The position numbers were made by a program, and so were the translations under genes. The notes beneath the pieces are model-generated. The model was not told where the DNA came from. It saw only the letters and a program-made list of their open reading frames with translations, and did not search any database. From Peptococcus simiae (GTDB lineage: Bacteria; Bacillota; Peptococcia; Peptococcales; Peptococcaceae): a stretch of DNA of 64,000 nt. Positions 15,885-24,750 of the stretch are shown here, piece by piece (within the stretch, counting starts at the first letter, position 1; the number at the start of each line of letters is the position of its first letter). The DNA lies in assembly GCF_046097595.1 (NCBI RefSeq), contig NZ_JBJUVG010000001.1, positions 248,001 to 312,000 of the forward strand, read 5' to 3'.

Positions 15885-17897
15885 TTGTTAACCATTGCAT
15901 TAGCCGGTAACCCTAACAGTGGGAAAACCAGCTTATTTAATGCCTTGACCGGCGCTAAGCAACACGTCGGCAACTGGCCCGGGGTTACTGTTGAACAGAA
16001 AACCGGCCAGCTCAAGCGCCATAATGACGTTGAAATTGTCGACTTACCGGGGATTTATTCCCTGTCACCGTATTCTCCGGAAGAAGTCGTCTCTCGGAAT
16101 TATATTATTAATGAACACCCGGATGTTCTGGTGAATATTATTGATGCCACCAACCTGGAACGGAACCTCTACCTGACCACCCAGCTCTTGGAAACCGGGG
16201 CCCCCTGTGTCCTGGCCTTGAACATGATGGACCTGGTGAGAAAGCGGGGTATTAACATTGACCCCAAGAAGCTCTCCCAGGCCTTCGGCGGCGTACCGGT
16301 TGTAGAAATATCCGCCCTGGAAAACACCGGGATTGACCAACTGGTTGAAACCGTCCTGGCAACCGCTAAAAAAGAAGAGTACAAGGACCGGTCCTTTAAG
16401 TACAGCCCTGCCATTGAAGAAGTCCTCAATAAAATTGAAGACCTGGCCGGCCTGACCGGCCCCTCAGCCCGCTACTATGCCATCAAGTTTTTCGAAAACG
16501 ACGAAAAAATTGACCAAGACTACCCCCTGGCCCCGGCCATCCGCCAGGAAATCCGCGGCCTGGTAGACCGGCTAGAAGAGGCAGAGGACAATGACGCCGA
16601 GACCCTGATTTCCAACGGCCGGTATGACTATATCAGCCACTTTATCCATGGTGTTATGGAGCGGCCCCACCAAAAGGATAAGCTTAGCACCTCCGATAAA
16701 ATTGACGCCATCGTGACCAACCGAATCCTGGCCCTGCCTATTTTCGCCCTGGTCATCTATGCCGTCTACTTCGTTTCCATTCAAACCATTGGTGGCTGGT
16801 CCCAGGACTGGGTCGGCGACGGCTTCGGTGCCTTGGCCGAATGGGTCAATGGTCAGCTCTCCGGCTTGGGTGTCAATGACCAGCTTATCGCTCTCATCTG
16901 CGATGGTATCATTGGCGGTGTTGGCGCCGTCCTTACCTTCGTCCCCCAGTTAATGATTCTTTACTTCTTCCTGTCCTTCCTGGAAGGCTGCGGGTACATG
17001 AGCCGGATTGCCTTCATCATGGACCGGATTTTCCGTCGCTTCGGTTTATCCGGGAAATCCTTTATTCCCTTCCTAATGGCCACCGGTTGTGGGGTACCGG
17101 CGATTATGAGTACCCGGACCATTGAAAATGAACGGGACCGCCGGATGACCATCATGGTTACCACCTTTATGCCCTGCGGTGCCAAGCTCCCGGTTATTGC
17201 CCTGTTTGCCGGCGCCTTCTTCCCGGACAACTCCTTTATTGCTCCGGCTTGTTACTTCCTCGGTATTGCTGCCATTATCATCAGCTGCATGATCTTGAAG
17301 GCCACCTCCCTCTTCAAGGGTGACCCGGCCCCCTTCATCATCGAGCTGCCGGAATACCGGATGCCGAAATTCATCAACCTCATCTTTATGATGTGGGAAA
17401 AGGCTAAAGTATTTATCTATAAAGCCGGGACCATCATCTTCATCTGTGTGGTCGTTATCTGGTTCTTATCCAGCTACAACTTCCACCTCCAAGCTGTTGA
17501 TACAGACCAATCCATCTTAGCTACCCTGGGTGGCTTTGTAGCTCCGATTTTTGCCCCCCTCGGCTGGGGGACCTGGCAGGCCACTGCCGGCGCTGTATCC
17601 GGCTTGGTTGCTAAAGAAAACCTGGTTTCCACCCTCGGCGTTCTCTTCAGTCATATTGAAGAAGCCGACGAAACGAGCGCACCTCTTCTGCAACAGGTTG
17701 CTCAACACTTCACCCCCGCTGCCGGTTTAAGTTATTTGGTCTTTAACCTCTTATGCGCCCCCTGCTTTGCAGCAATCGGTGCTATTAAGCGGGAAATGAT
17801 GAGCAGCAAATGGACCTTAATTGCCATTGCTTATCAGACCATCTTTGCTTACGTTATTGCGCTCTTGGTCTATCAAATCGGTCGGTTCTTCCTATAA
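15885..17897 (+). CDS. feoB: Ferrous iron transport protein FeoB
   Basis: FeoB moves Fe2+ across the membrane. The 670-residue protein has an N-terminal G domain with P-loop GNPNSGKT (residues 8-15), DLPGIYSL and NMMD, a GDI-like helical region, and a membrane domain with two Gate motifs (FLMATGCGVPAIMSTRT and TFMPCGAKLPV). TTG 15885, after AAGGAGG, gives M-L-T-I-A-L-A-G-N-P-N, which is where FeoB normally starts; the upstream ATG at 15855 would add a basic leader without a ribosome binding site. A small Cys-rich gene follows 35 bases later. Confidence 0.95.
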   Translation: MLTIALAGNPNSGKTSLFNALTGAKQHVGNWPGVTVEQKTGQLKRHNDVEIVDLPGIYSLSPYSPEEVVSRNYIINEHPDVLVNIIDATNLERNLYLTTQLLETGAPCVLALNMMDLVRKRGINIDPKKLSQAFGGVPVVEISALENTGIDQLVETVLATAKKEEYKDRSFKYSPAIEEVLNKIEDLAGLTGPSARYYAIKFFENDEKIDQDYPLAPAIRQEIRGLVDRLEEAEDNDAETLISNGRYDYISHFIHGVMERPHQKDKLSTSDKIDAIVTNRILALPIFALVIYAVYFVSIQTIGGWSQDWVGDGFGALAEWVNGQLSGLGVNDQLIALICDGIIGGVGAVLTFVPQLMILYFFLSFLEGCGYMSRIAFIMDRIFRRFGLSGKSFIPFLMATGCGVPAIMSTRTIENERDRRMTIMVTTFMPCGAKLPVIALFAGAFFPDNSFIAPACYFLGIAAIIISCMILKATSLFKGDPAPFIIELPEYRMPKFINLIFMMWEKAKVFIYKAGTIIFICVVVIWFLSSYNFHLQAVDTDQSILATLGGFVAPIFAPLGWGTWQATAGAVSGLVAKENLVSTLGVLFSHIEEADETSAPLLQQVAQHFTPAAGLSYLVFNLLCAPCFAAIGAIKREMMSSKWTLIAIAYQTIFAYVIALLVYQIGRFFL

Positions 17898-17932
17898 GCC
17901 GTGCCGGTTAGACCGGAAAAGGAGATGAACCT

Positions 17933-18109
17933 ATGTTTGCTGTGACAGCACCTACCCTAGTTACCCTGGTGGTTTTGCTGGCCGTCATTGGCGGCGTCCT
18001 CTACAAAATCAAGAAGGATAAAAAGGGCGGCTGTGGCTGCTCAGGGTGCTCTAGTTGTGGCGGTAGTTGTCCGTCCACACCCGCAGACCGACAAGATTCG
18101 CACAAATAA
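17933..18109 (+). CDS. FeoB-associated Cys-rich membrane protein
   Basis: A 58-residue protein begins at ATG 17933 after AAAAGGAG. It has one membrane helix (about 8-24), a KIKKDKK basic patch and then a Cys-rich tail (KKGGCGCSGCSSCGGSC) with six Cys between residues 34 and 46. This is the layout of the FeoB-associated Cys-rich family, which occurs after feoB in many anaerobes and may play the role that FeoC has elsewhere. The metal-binding role is inferred from the Cys residues. It ends the feo operon, and a terminator follows. Confidence 0.85.
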   Translation: MFAVTAPTLVTLVVLLAVIGGVLYKIKKDKKGGCGCSGCSSCGGSCPSTPADRQDSHK

Positions 18110-18131
18110 CCTGACCATCCTTTCTCATAAG

Positions 18132-18159
18132 AGACCGGCGATATGCCGGTCTTTTTTTA
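18132..18159 (+). terminator. Terminator of the feo operon
   Basis: AGACCGGC pairs with GCCGGTCT across GATAT, followed by a T7 run. Confidence 0.9.
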
Positions 18160-18234
18160 TGCTGCAAGGGCCCTTTTTTATTCCCTTGGCGCCGGTCATA
18201 TGGTATGCTAAGGGCATAGAAAGGCGGTCAACCA

Positions 18235-18489
18235 ATGAAAAAAGTCATGGCTACTACACTCATCATCCTCTTTGCCGTCGTCGCCGGCGGCTGCCAAGAA
18301 TTGGATAACCTCCAGGCCCAGTATGAGCGGAACCGGGCCCAAAGCCACCGGGAAGACGTCCTGCGTGAGCAACAAAATGATCGGGAAGACCTTCAGACAG
18401 AGGGAGAGGCCCAGGAAGGGGTCAAACAACCCTGGCAGGTGGCCCCGGAAGAGACCTCCCAGGCTGAACCCCCCGCTGCTGAAGGCTAA
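18235..18489 (+). CDS. Small putative lipoprotein
   Basis: This 84-residue protein starts MKKVMATTLIILFAVVAGGC, a lipoprotein signal with Cys at residue 20. The rest is very hydrophilic and rich in Glu, Gln, Arg and Asp, with a Pro-rich end, and is probably helical or disordered on the outer surface. No family is recognised. The gene has its own weak AAAGGCGG ribosome binding site and stands alone between two terminators. Confidence that it is real rests on the clean lipobox and on the intact frame. Confidence 0.6.
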   Translation: MKKVMATTLIILFAVVAGGCQELDNLQAQYERNRAQSHREDVLREQQNDREDLQTEGEAQEGVKQPWQVAPEETSQAEPPAAEG

Positions 18490-18508
18490 GGTCTGCCCTA
18501 TTAGGCCA

Positions 18509-18560
18509 TAAAAAAGGCTGTGTCAGAATGATTTTACTCATTCTGACACAGCCTTTTTTC
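18509..18560. terminator. Long bidirectional terminator
   Basis: A perfect stem of about 21 pairs (AAAAGGCTGTGTCAGAATGA with its complement) encloses the loop TTTTAC and has A and T runs on both sides. It serves the small lipoprotein on the plus strand and the ATP-grasp gene on the minus strand. Confidence 0.92.
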
Positions 18561-18568
18561 TTTTTAAC

Positions 18569-19789
18569 TTATACCTGCATCCGTTTGCGCTGGCCATGGT
18601 AAAAACGATTGATCATTAGCCGACGGTAGAGGCCCAGGTCCTGGTCGTATAGGAGGGTATTGGATACCCGTCCCTGGTTGATGAGCCGGCGGGCCTGGGG
18701 CAGGTGGCTTTCAGCGGCCTCGCCCAGGAAGAAGTCCACCGGGACGTGGAGCCAGAGGTGGGGATTGTCGTGGTAGTGGGGGGTTTCCAGCTGGATGTTA
18801 TCCACCCGGTCCCGGACCAACCAGCTGGCCAGGTTGCAGCCGCTGGCGGTGGCGAAATAGCTGGACCGGCCCTGGCGAATATTGATTTCAAAGACCTTGT
18901 ACTGACCGTCCCGGGCGTCGTACTTGAGGTCAAAGTTGGAAAAGCCGATAAAGCCGATGGCCTCTAGGAAGGCCTGGTAGGTCTGGTAGAGGTCCTGGTT
19001 GGCCTCCTGGATAATGGCATTGTAATTGCCCACACCGGCCGGGGTATGGTCCTCCAGGAGGCAATGGCCCAGGCACATCATTTGCACCTTGCCTTGGGCG
19101 TTTGAGTAGCTGTTGAGGACATACATGGCGTCGTCGCCGCCGGGGATAAAGTCCTGGATGATCAGTTTATCCCGGTAGCCGGCGGCATAGGCCTTGTGGA
19201 CCAGGTCTTCCAGCTCTGCCCGGCTTTCCACTTTAAAGGCCTTTTTCTTGCCGGGAAAGTCGATTTCCAGCCAGGCAATGGAGTTACTGGCTTTGAGGGC
19301 CACCGGAAAGTCAAAGGGGAGGTCGATTTGGTCCTGGGTTTCTTCGCTCACAATGACCGTGGCCGGATAGGGGAGGCCGTGGGCTTCACACATTTGGTAG
19401 AAGTCGGCCTTGTTTTCCAGCTGGAGCTTCAGGGCCTGGTCAATATAAGGGATGACAAAGCGGCCCTCCAGACGGGCCTTGTTCTCACAAATGAGTTCGG
19501 TATACCGGTCCCCGCAGGCAATGAGGAGGAGCTGGTCATAAAAGCCCTTGTAGAGGGAGGCCACCTCATCCAGGCTGGCTAAAAAGGCCTCGGTTTGGTC
19601 AAAATCCGGCCGGGTATGGACTTCTACAATCCGGCTCTTACGGGTTTCCAGGAGGGGGAACTTGCCCAAGGCCAGAGAGGTAATCCCATAGGCCTCATGA
19701 AAGGCCCGGGCCATGCCGTAGCAATTGGCGTCTGTACCGAGGAGGACAGGCAAAAAACGGTAGTCTGTATTTTTAATGGTACGATTCAT
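18569..19789 (-). CDS. ATP-grasp carboxylate-amine ligase, D-aspartate ligase-like
   Basis: This 406-residue ATP-grasp enzyme begins FLPVLLGTDANCYGMARAFH, like D-aspartate ligases (Asl) that attach D-Asp to the peptidoglycan precursor in lactic acid bacteria. ATP-grasp parts visible are VALKASNSIAW, KLIIQDFIPGGDDAMYVLN and the metal-binding FEINIRQGRSSYF. ATG 19789 follows AAAGGATCC; the longer frame from 19852 has no ribosome binding site. The substrate cannot be read from sequence, since related proteins ligate other amino or carboxyl compounds. It is monocistronic, with a terminator after it. Confidence 0.7.
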   Translation of the reverse strand: MNRTIKNTDYRFLPVLLGTDANCYGMARAFHEAYGITSLALGKFPLLETRKSRIVEVHTRPDFDQTEAFLASLDEVASLYKGFYDQLLLIACGDRYTELICENKARLEGRFVIPYIDQALKLQLENKADFYQMCEAHGLPYPATVIVSEETQDQIDLPFDFPVALKASNSIAWLEIDFPGKKKAFKVESRAELEDLVHKAYAAGYRDKLIIQDFIPGGDDAMYVLNSYSNAQGKVQMMCLGHCLLEDHTPAGVGNYNAIIQEANQDLYQTYQAFLEAIGFIGFSNFDLKYDARDGQYKVFEINIRQGRSSYFATASGCNLASWLVRDRVDNIQLETPHYHDNPHLWLHVPVDFFLGEAAESHLPQARRLINQGRVSNTLLYDQDLGLYRRLMINRFYHGQRKRMQV

Positions 19790-19881
19790 AGAGGATCCTT
19801 TCTTGACGCATAATATAAGTTTAGTATACACGTTTTCAAGCAGACCGTCCATGAGCCTGGGCGATTATCTTGGCCGGGGCC

Positions 19882-20751
19882 TTAAGCCTTCCGGGCCTTA
19901 TCGACCAGTAGGGGCAATAAAATAGCCGATAAAATAAGGATTAAGCCCAGATAACCCTGGAAGGTCAGGCGTTCTCCCAGGAAAATAGCCGCTAAAATAG
20001 CCGTAAAGAGGGGGTTAAGTCCACAGAAGAGCCCGGCCCGGTCTGCACTGGTATAGCGCTGGGCAAGGGGTTGGAGGGTAAAGCCAAAGCCGGTGCAGAC
20101 AACAATTAAAAAGGCCAGAGCGAGCCAGGTGCCGGTCTGGCCGCGGGTTTCAAAACCACCGGTTACAGGCGTCGCCAAAAGGGCCAGGAGGCCCAGGCTC
20201 CCCACCTGGATGATCCCCATGGCCAGGACCCCGGCCGGGTCCTGCTTGGCAAAGTGGTCTGTAGCAATAATGGCCGCTGTATAGAGAAAAGCGGCCCAGA
20301 GGGCATAGAGGTCGCCGGGGGCGAGTTGAAAGCGGTGACTGCCTAAGAGCAGACAGGCCACGCCGGCAAAGGCGACCAGGGCGCAGAGGATATGGGTCGG
20401 TCTAGGCAGGCGCCGGGCCAGAAGGGAAGCAGCCATGGGGGTCCAGATGATGGCTGTATTTTCCAAGAGGGCCACATTGGTGGCGGCTGTCCTTTCCAGG
20501 GCCCACATTTCGCAGGCCATGGTTAGAAAGAAAATCAGGCCTAGGATAGCGCCATAGCGCCAGGTTCTAGCTGAGGCCTCTCGTAAATAACGGTGGGAGA
20601 TAAGAAAAAGTAGGCCAAAGGCCAGTAAAAACCGCCAGGCCAGCAAGTTCATGGCCGATAGGTCCTCTAAGGCGACCTTACTAAAAAGCATGGCGCTGGC
20701 CCGGCTGATGATGACAAGGGCTAGGAGTATTTCAGCTTGTTTTTGTGACAC
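19882..20751 (-). CDS. EamA/DMT family transporter
   Basis: This 289-residue inner-membrane protein has ten predicted helices as two EamA repeats (about 5-140 and 150-285), the drug/metabolite exporter plan. Landmarks are MNLLAWRFLLAFGLLFL, ATNVALLENTAIIWTPM and GLFCGLNPLFTAILAAIFLGE. These proteins usually export amino acids or metabolites. The start is GTG 20751 after AAGGAGG. A divergent LysR-type gene (broken by a frameshift) begins 120 bases away and would be its natural regulator. Confidence 0.85.
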   Translation of the reverse strand: MSQKQAEILLALVIISRASAMLFSKVALEDLSAMNLLAWRFLLAFGLLFLISHRYLREASARTWRYGAILGLIFFLTMACEMWALERTAATNVALLENTAIIWTPMAASLLARRLPRPTHILCALVAFAGVACLLLGSHRFQLAPGDLYALWAAFLYTAAIIATDHFAKQDPAGVLAMGIIQVGSLGLLALLATPVTGGFETRGQTGTWLALAFLIVVCTGFGFTLQPLAQRYTSADRAGLFCGLNPLFTAILAAIFLGERLTFQGYLGLILILSAILLPLLVDKARKA

Positions 20752-20870
20752 CCTGGTATTCCTCCTTCCTGGTGCGACCTTACTTTTGACTTTAGTGTAG
20801 CAGGTTCATATAATTGAATAAAGCGACATTAAATCAAAATTAAGTTGATGGTTAATCAAGGAGGAAAGGT

Positions 20871-21730
20871 ATGGATCCGATGAAGATTAGGGCCCTCCTA
20901 ACGGCCCTCGACTGCGGCCGTCTGGCCAAGGCGGCGGACCGGCTGGGCTATACCCCATCAGGCATGAGCCGGCTCATTGCTGGCCTGGAAAAGGACCTGG
21001 CTACCAGCCTTTATTACGGGACCGGCGTGGCCTGCAGGCGACAGCGGCCTGCAGGTCTCTTCTGCCGGCCTTCCGAGACCTGGTTGCCGCAGAAGACCGG
21101 CTTTTAGAACAAGTGCAAGCCCTTCATCGGCTGGCCGGCGGGACCTTGACAGTGGGGACTGCCTATTCCCGCTTTTATCCCTCTCTAACGGAAACCATGG
21201 TCCGGTTTAGTCGCCAGTTTCCGGGTGTTCAGGTCAAGCTACTGGAGGGCACCTCCAGCCAGCTGGCGGAAGCGGTAACGGCGCAAGAGGCGGACTTTTG
21301 TATCATCAGCCAACGGGAGGGGGACTTTGACTGGTGCTTACTCCAGGAAGATGAGCTCATCGCCCTCCTGCCCGCAGACCACCCCTTGGCCCGGATCCCA
21401 CGGGTAGATATAGAAACCCTCTTACAAGACCCCTTTATCACGATCTACCCTTCTCAAGAAACGGACAATTCCCGTTTCTTTGCTAAGTATGGCCTGACCC
21501 CGGCAGAGGGTTATAGCACCGCCGATGCCCTAGCTGCCGTTCACATGGTGGAAGCCGGCCTGGGCTTTACCCTGATCAATGCCATGACCCTCGAGCAAAT
21601 CCAGGATCTCCGGGTCATCAAAAAACCTCTTTCGCCGGCGGCCAAGGTCCCCATAGGGGTCGCGCTGACAAAAGAGGTGGTACGGTCACCGGCGGCAGAT
21701 GCCTTTTACCGGTTGTTTTTTGCAGATTAA
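20871..21730 (+). pseudogene. LysR-type regulator, frameshifted
   Basis: The first part (20871 to about 21010) encodes a LysR winged-helix domain (LLTALDCGRLAKAADRLGYT, then SGMSRLIAGLEKDL). The frame then shifts at a short T run (AGCCTTTATTACGG near 21010): the next frame continues as LLRDRRGLQATAACRSLLPA and runs without stop through the linker helix and effector domain to 21730. Adding one T restores a single frame of about 286 residues, the usual length. It is therefore a recent single-base deletion or a sequencing error. The gene diverges from the EamA exporter, which it probably regulated. Confidence 0.75.
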
Positions 21731-21731
21731 A

Positions 21732-22928
21732 TTATTCAGGGTTTTCTGTGGTATTGTAGAGATAGTTGCAGTTCTCGACCAGGGCCCCATCCTTAAAATA
21801 GGTCCGGGGAATCCGCCGGGACAGCATGCAGAAAATTTCATAGGAAATGGTTCCTAAAATATTGGCCAGTTCTTCCGGGCTGATAACCTCATCCCCCTGC
21901 CGGCCGATGAGGACCACTTCATCGCCAATGGCTAGATCTTCCGGGATGTCCGTCACATCAATCATGCACTGGTCCATGCAGATATTCCCGACCACCGGGG
22001 CCCGGTGGCCATGGACTAAGACCTCTGCCTTATTGGACAGGAGTCGGGTATAACCATCGGCATAGCCCATGGGGCAGGTGGCAATCCGTCGAGACCCCTT
22101 GGTCTGATATTTCCGGCCATAGCCGATGTATTCCCCGTCTTGGAGCGTTTTCAGGTTGGTAATCCGGCACTTCAGGGCCAGGGTCGGCTGCAGGTCCAGC
22201 TTGGTCTCATCCACTTCATGGCTGGGGTAGAGGCCATAGAGGATAATCCCGGCCCGGACCATATCCATGTGGATCTCCGGCAGGTCACTAATGGCTGCGC
22301 TGTTGGCCATATGGGCCACATGGGGGACCAGGCCCCGGGCGGCCAGCCCTTCCTGGAAGAACTTATACCGGCGGATTTGTTCCCGGCTATAGGTCTTATC
22401 GGCCTCGTCTGCTGTTGAGAAGTGGGAGAAGAGCCCTTCAAACTCGAGGCCGGGAAGCTGTAGAATTTCTTCTATTTCATCTAGGGATTCTTCCGTTGGC
22501 AAAAAGCCAATCCGCCCCATGCCGGTATCCACTGCAATATGAATCCGGGCAGGGCTGCCCAAGTCTTGGGCGGCTTCGGAAAGGGCCTCGGCAGAAGCCC
22601 GGGTAAAAATGGTCTGATCCAACTGCCATTTGACCAGGGCCCGCGCCCGGGGCCTTTCTGTGGCCCCTAAGATTAAAATCGGGGCAGTAATCCCGGCCTT
22701 ACGTATTTCAATGGCCTCCTCAATGGTAGCTACGGCCAGGCGGTCGGCCCCGTTGGCTAAAAAGACCGGCGCTGCCTGGACGGACCCATGACCATAGGCA
22801 TTGGCCTTGACAACGGCCGTGATCAAAACGTCGTCGCCGACTACCCGGCGGACTTCAGCAATATTATGGGCCAGGGCATCTAAGTTGACCTCAATCCATA
22901 AGGGGCGGGTGTTTGATAAGGGCTGCAT
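21732..22928 (-). CDS. alr: Alanine racemase
   Basis: The enzyme interconverts L- and D-alanine for peptidoglycan synthesis. The 398-residue protein has the PLP-lysine motif AVVKANAYGHG (about residue 41), the N-terminal barrel, and the catalytic Tyr region CPMGYADGYTRLLSN in the C-terminal half, plus VGNICMDQCMIDVT. Start 22928 is chosen because GAGGAGG lies just upstream. The gene is on the minus strand, downstream of the permease and separated from it by a terminator; its stop lies only one base from the end of the convergent LysR pseudogene. Confidence 0.95.
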   Translation of the reverse strand: MQPLSNTRPLWIEVNLDALAHNIAEVRRVVGDDVLITAVVKANAYGHGSVQAAPVFLANGADRLAVATIEEAIEIRKAGITAPILILGATERPRARALVKWQLDQTIFTRASAEALSEAAQDLGSPARIHIAVDTGMGRIGFLPTEESLDEIEEILQLPGLEFEGLFSHFSTADEADKTYSREQIRRYKFFQEGLAARGLVPHVAHMANSAAISDLPEIHMDMVRAGIILYGLYPSHEVDETKLDLQPTLALKCRITNLKTLQDGEYIGYGRKYQTKGSRRIATCPMGYADGYTRLLSNKAEVLVHGHRAPVVGNICMDQCMIDVTDIPEDLAIGDEVVLIGRQGDEVISPEELANILGTISYEIFCMLSRRIPRTYFKDGALVENCNYLYNTTENPE

Positions 22929-22969
22929 ATAGGTATCCTCCTCTGCATAGTGGTTCAATCATTAGCTAA

Positions 22970-23005
22970 TAAAAAATACGGCTGCAAAGGTGCTTGCAGC
23001 CGTAT
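22970..23005 (-). terminator. Terminator after the amino acid permease gene
   Basis: ATACGGCTGCAA pairs with TTGCAGCCGTAT; the T6 run is on the minus strand, so it ends the permease transcript. Confidence 0.9.
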
Positions 23006-23017
23006 ATAAACTTAAAA

Positions 23018-24409
23018 TCAGTCGTGCGAAATTTCGTGCAACCGTTTCTCAGCCGGCTGTTTGTTCAAACCAAAGATGTAGTAAGCGGCTGTAAAGACAA
23101 TCATAAATGCCAACCCGACCGGAATCGCAATCCGGGTAGACTCATGAGCGGCCATAGCAGCTAAGATAACCACTAAGACGATCAAGGTCAGAATATTGGA
23201 GAAGGGGTAAAAGGGCATTTTGAAGGCCAGGTTTTTCTTCTGCCCTTCGCTCAGGCCCTTACGGAATTTCATTTGGGTAAGGGTGATCATACCCCAAGCA
23301 TAGATGGCACAGAAGGAGCTCACAGAGGTGAGGTAGGTAAAGGCCTTGTCCGGCATGACATAGTTGATAATAACACCGATGAGGACTAAGGCAGAGGTGA
23401 AGACAATCGCATTAGCCGGGACGTGGTGTTTGCTGATTTTGCCGAACATTTTCGGTGCTTGATTGTGAACAGATAAGTTATAGAGCATCCGCCCGCAGGA
23501 GTACAGACCGCTGTTGCAGCTGGATAAGGCAGCTGTTAAAACAACGAAGTTGATGATACCGGCGGCAGCAGCAATCCCTAATTTAGAGAAGGTTAATACG
23601 AAGGGGCTACCGGTGGTACCGATCTCATCCCAGGGATAGAGACACATAATAACAAACAGGGCACCAATGTAGAAGATTAAAATACGATAAATAACGGTGT
23701 TGATTGCCTTAGGAATAACCTTGCGCGGGTTTTCAGCTTCACCGGCGGTGATCCCGATGAGTTCAACCCCGATGAAGGCGAAGGCAACCATGACCAGGGC
23801 GTCAAATACCCCACGGGCACCATTCGGGAAGAAACCACCATGAGAGGTTAAGTTGCTAAAGCCGATGGCTTCGCCGCCGTTGCCGAGGCCGAAGAGGATC
23901 ATGCAAGCACCGATAAGAATCATTGCAAGAATGGTAACAACTTTAATAATTGCGAACCAGAATTCCATTTCCCCAAAGAGGCTGGCAGCCGTTAGGTTAG
24001 CCAGGGTCAGAAGCCCCAAGAATATGAGGGTCGATGCCCACTGTGGGAAGTCCGGGAACCAGAAGTTCACGTAGATAGCCATCGCCGTTAATTCTGCCAT
24101 GGCGATAACCGTCCACTCTACCCAGTACATACACCCGACCAGGAACCCGTGGAAGGGTCCGACAAAGTCATTCGCGTAGGCACTGAATGCGCCTGCAACA
24201 GGAAACTCAACAGCCACTTCCCCTAAGGCACGCATGATGAAGAAGATAATAATACCTGCTATACCGTAGGTGACCAAGATACCGGGGCCTGCCATGTTAA
24301 TGGTTTGCGCTGACCCTAAGAAGAGCCCAACGCCGATAGCGCCCCCGATGGCTATCATCTGCACGTGGCGTTCTTTCAGCCCACGCTGCAACTGATTGTT
24401 TTCAGCCAT
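23018..24409 (-). CDS. Amino acid permease (APC superfamily, AAT family)
   Basis: This 463-residue protein has twelve helices. The start LQRGLKERHVQMIAIGGAIG and the following GVGLFLGSAQTINMAGP are the AAT-family signature, and the first helices carry MRALGEVAVEFPVAGAFSAY. It should import an amino acid with protons. Relatives include CycA (D-Ala, Gly, D-Ser), GabP and ProY, and I cannot choose between them. It lies next to alanine racemase, which would suit an alanine or glycine carrier, but it has its own promoter region and terminator. Confidence 0.88.
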   Translation of the reverse strand: MAENNQLQRGLKERHVQMIAIGGAIGVGLFLGSAQTINMAGPGILVTYGIAGIIIFFIMRALGEVAVEFPVAGAFSAYANDFVGPFHGFLVGCMYWVEWTVIAMAELTAMAIYVNFWFPDFPQWASTLIFLGLLTLANLTAASLFGEMEFWFAIIKVVTILAMILIGACMILFGLGNGGEAIGFSNLTSHGGFFPNGARGVFDALVMVAFAFIGVELIGITAGEAENPRKVIPKAINTVIYRILIFYIGALFVIMCLYPWDEIGTTGSPFVLTFSKLGIAAAAGIINFVVLTAALSSCNSGLYSCGRMLYNLSVHNQAPKMFGKISKHHVPANAIVFTSALVLIGVIINYVMPDKAFTYLTSVSSFCAIYAWGMITLTQMKFRKGLSEGQKKNLAFKMPFYPFSNILTLIVLVVILAAMAAHESTRIAIPVGLAFMIVFTAAYYIFGLNKQPAEKRLHEISHD

Positions 24410-24454
24410 ACTTTCTCATCCTTTCTCGTTCATCCTTTTTGTTGGTTGCAGCTA

Positions 24455-24693
24455 TGTGTCAGGTGGTCTGATTGAACCCCGACACAAAGATGCCATCTGG
24501 CATGAATTTACAACCGAGGATTTACAATTATTAAAATACCACGAATTAAAAGATAATTCAATATATGGAAATGTCTTAAAGTTAATAAAAAAGGTCATTG
24601 TCTTTTAAGAGAAAACAAAAGTCTTCTGAGTAGGACTCATTAGAAAAATTAATGATTTTAATGCATATTAGTGAATTTTAAAGCATATAAGTG
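24455..24693 (-). promoter_or_regulatory. Permease upstream region: tandem 20-base repeats and leader inverted repeat
   Basis: The 342 bases between the permease start and the next gene hold no ORF I trust. Two adjacent direct repeats of 20 bases (24654-24673 and 24674-24693, 17 identical, core ATTTTAAnGCATATnAGTG) look like tandem binding sites. Nearer the gene, TGTGTC (24455-24460) and GACACA (24481-24486) form an inverted repeat in what would be the 5' leader. Confidence 0.35.
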
Positions 24694-24705
24694 TATTTTC
24701 TGTAA

Positions 24706-24738
24706 AGAAAAAAGTACGGATAGAGTGTATCCGTACTT
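24706..24738 (-). terminator. Terminator of the GntR/ABC operon
   Basis: AAGTACGGATA pairs with TATCCGTACTT, with a T run on the minus strand just after the ABC permease gene. Confidence 0.9.
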
Positions 24739-24750
24739 GATTTGCTGTAT

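Noticed and set aside
24396..24608. 70-codon ORF divergent from the amino acid permease
   Set aside because: It starts inside the permease gene, has no ribosome binding site and an odd composition; it is intergenic chance.
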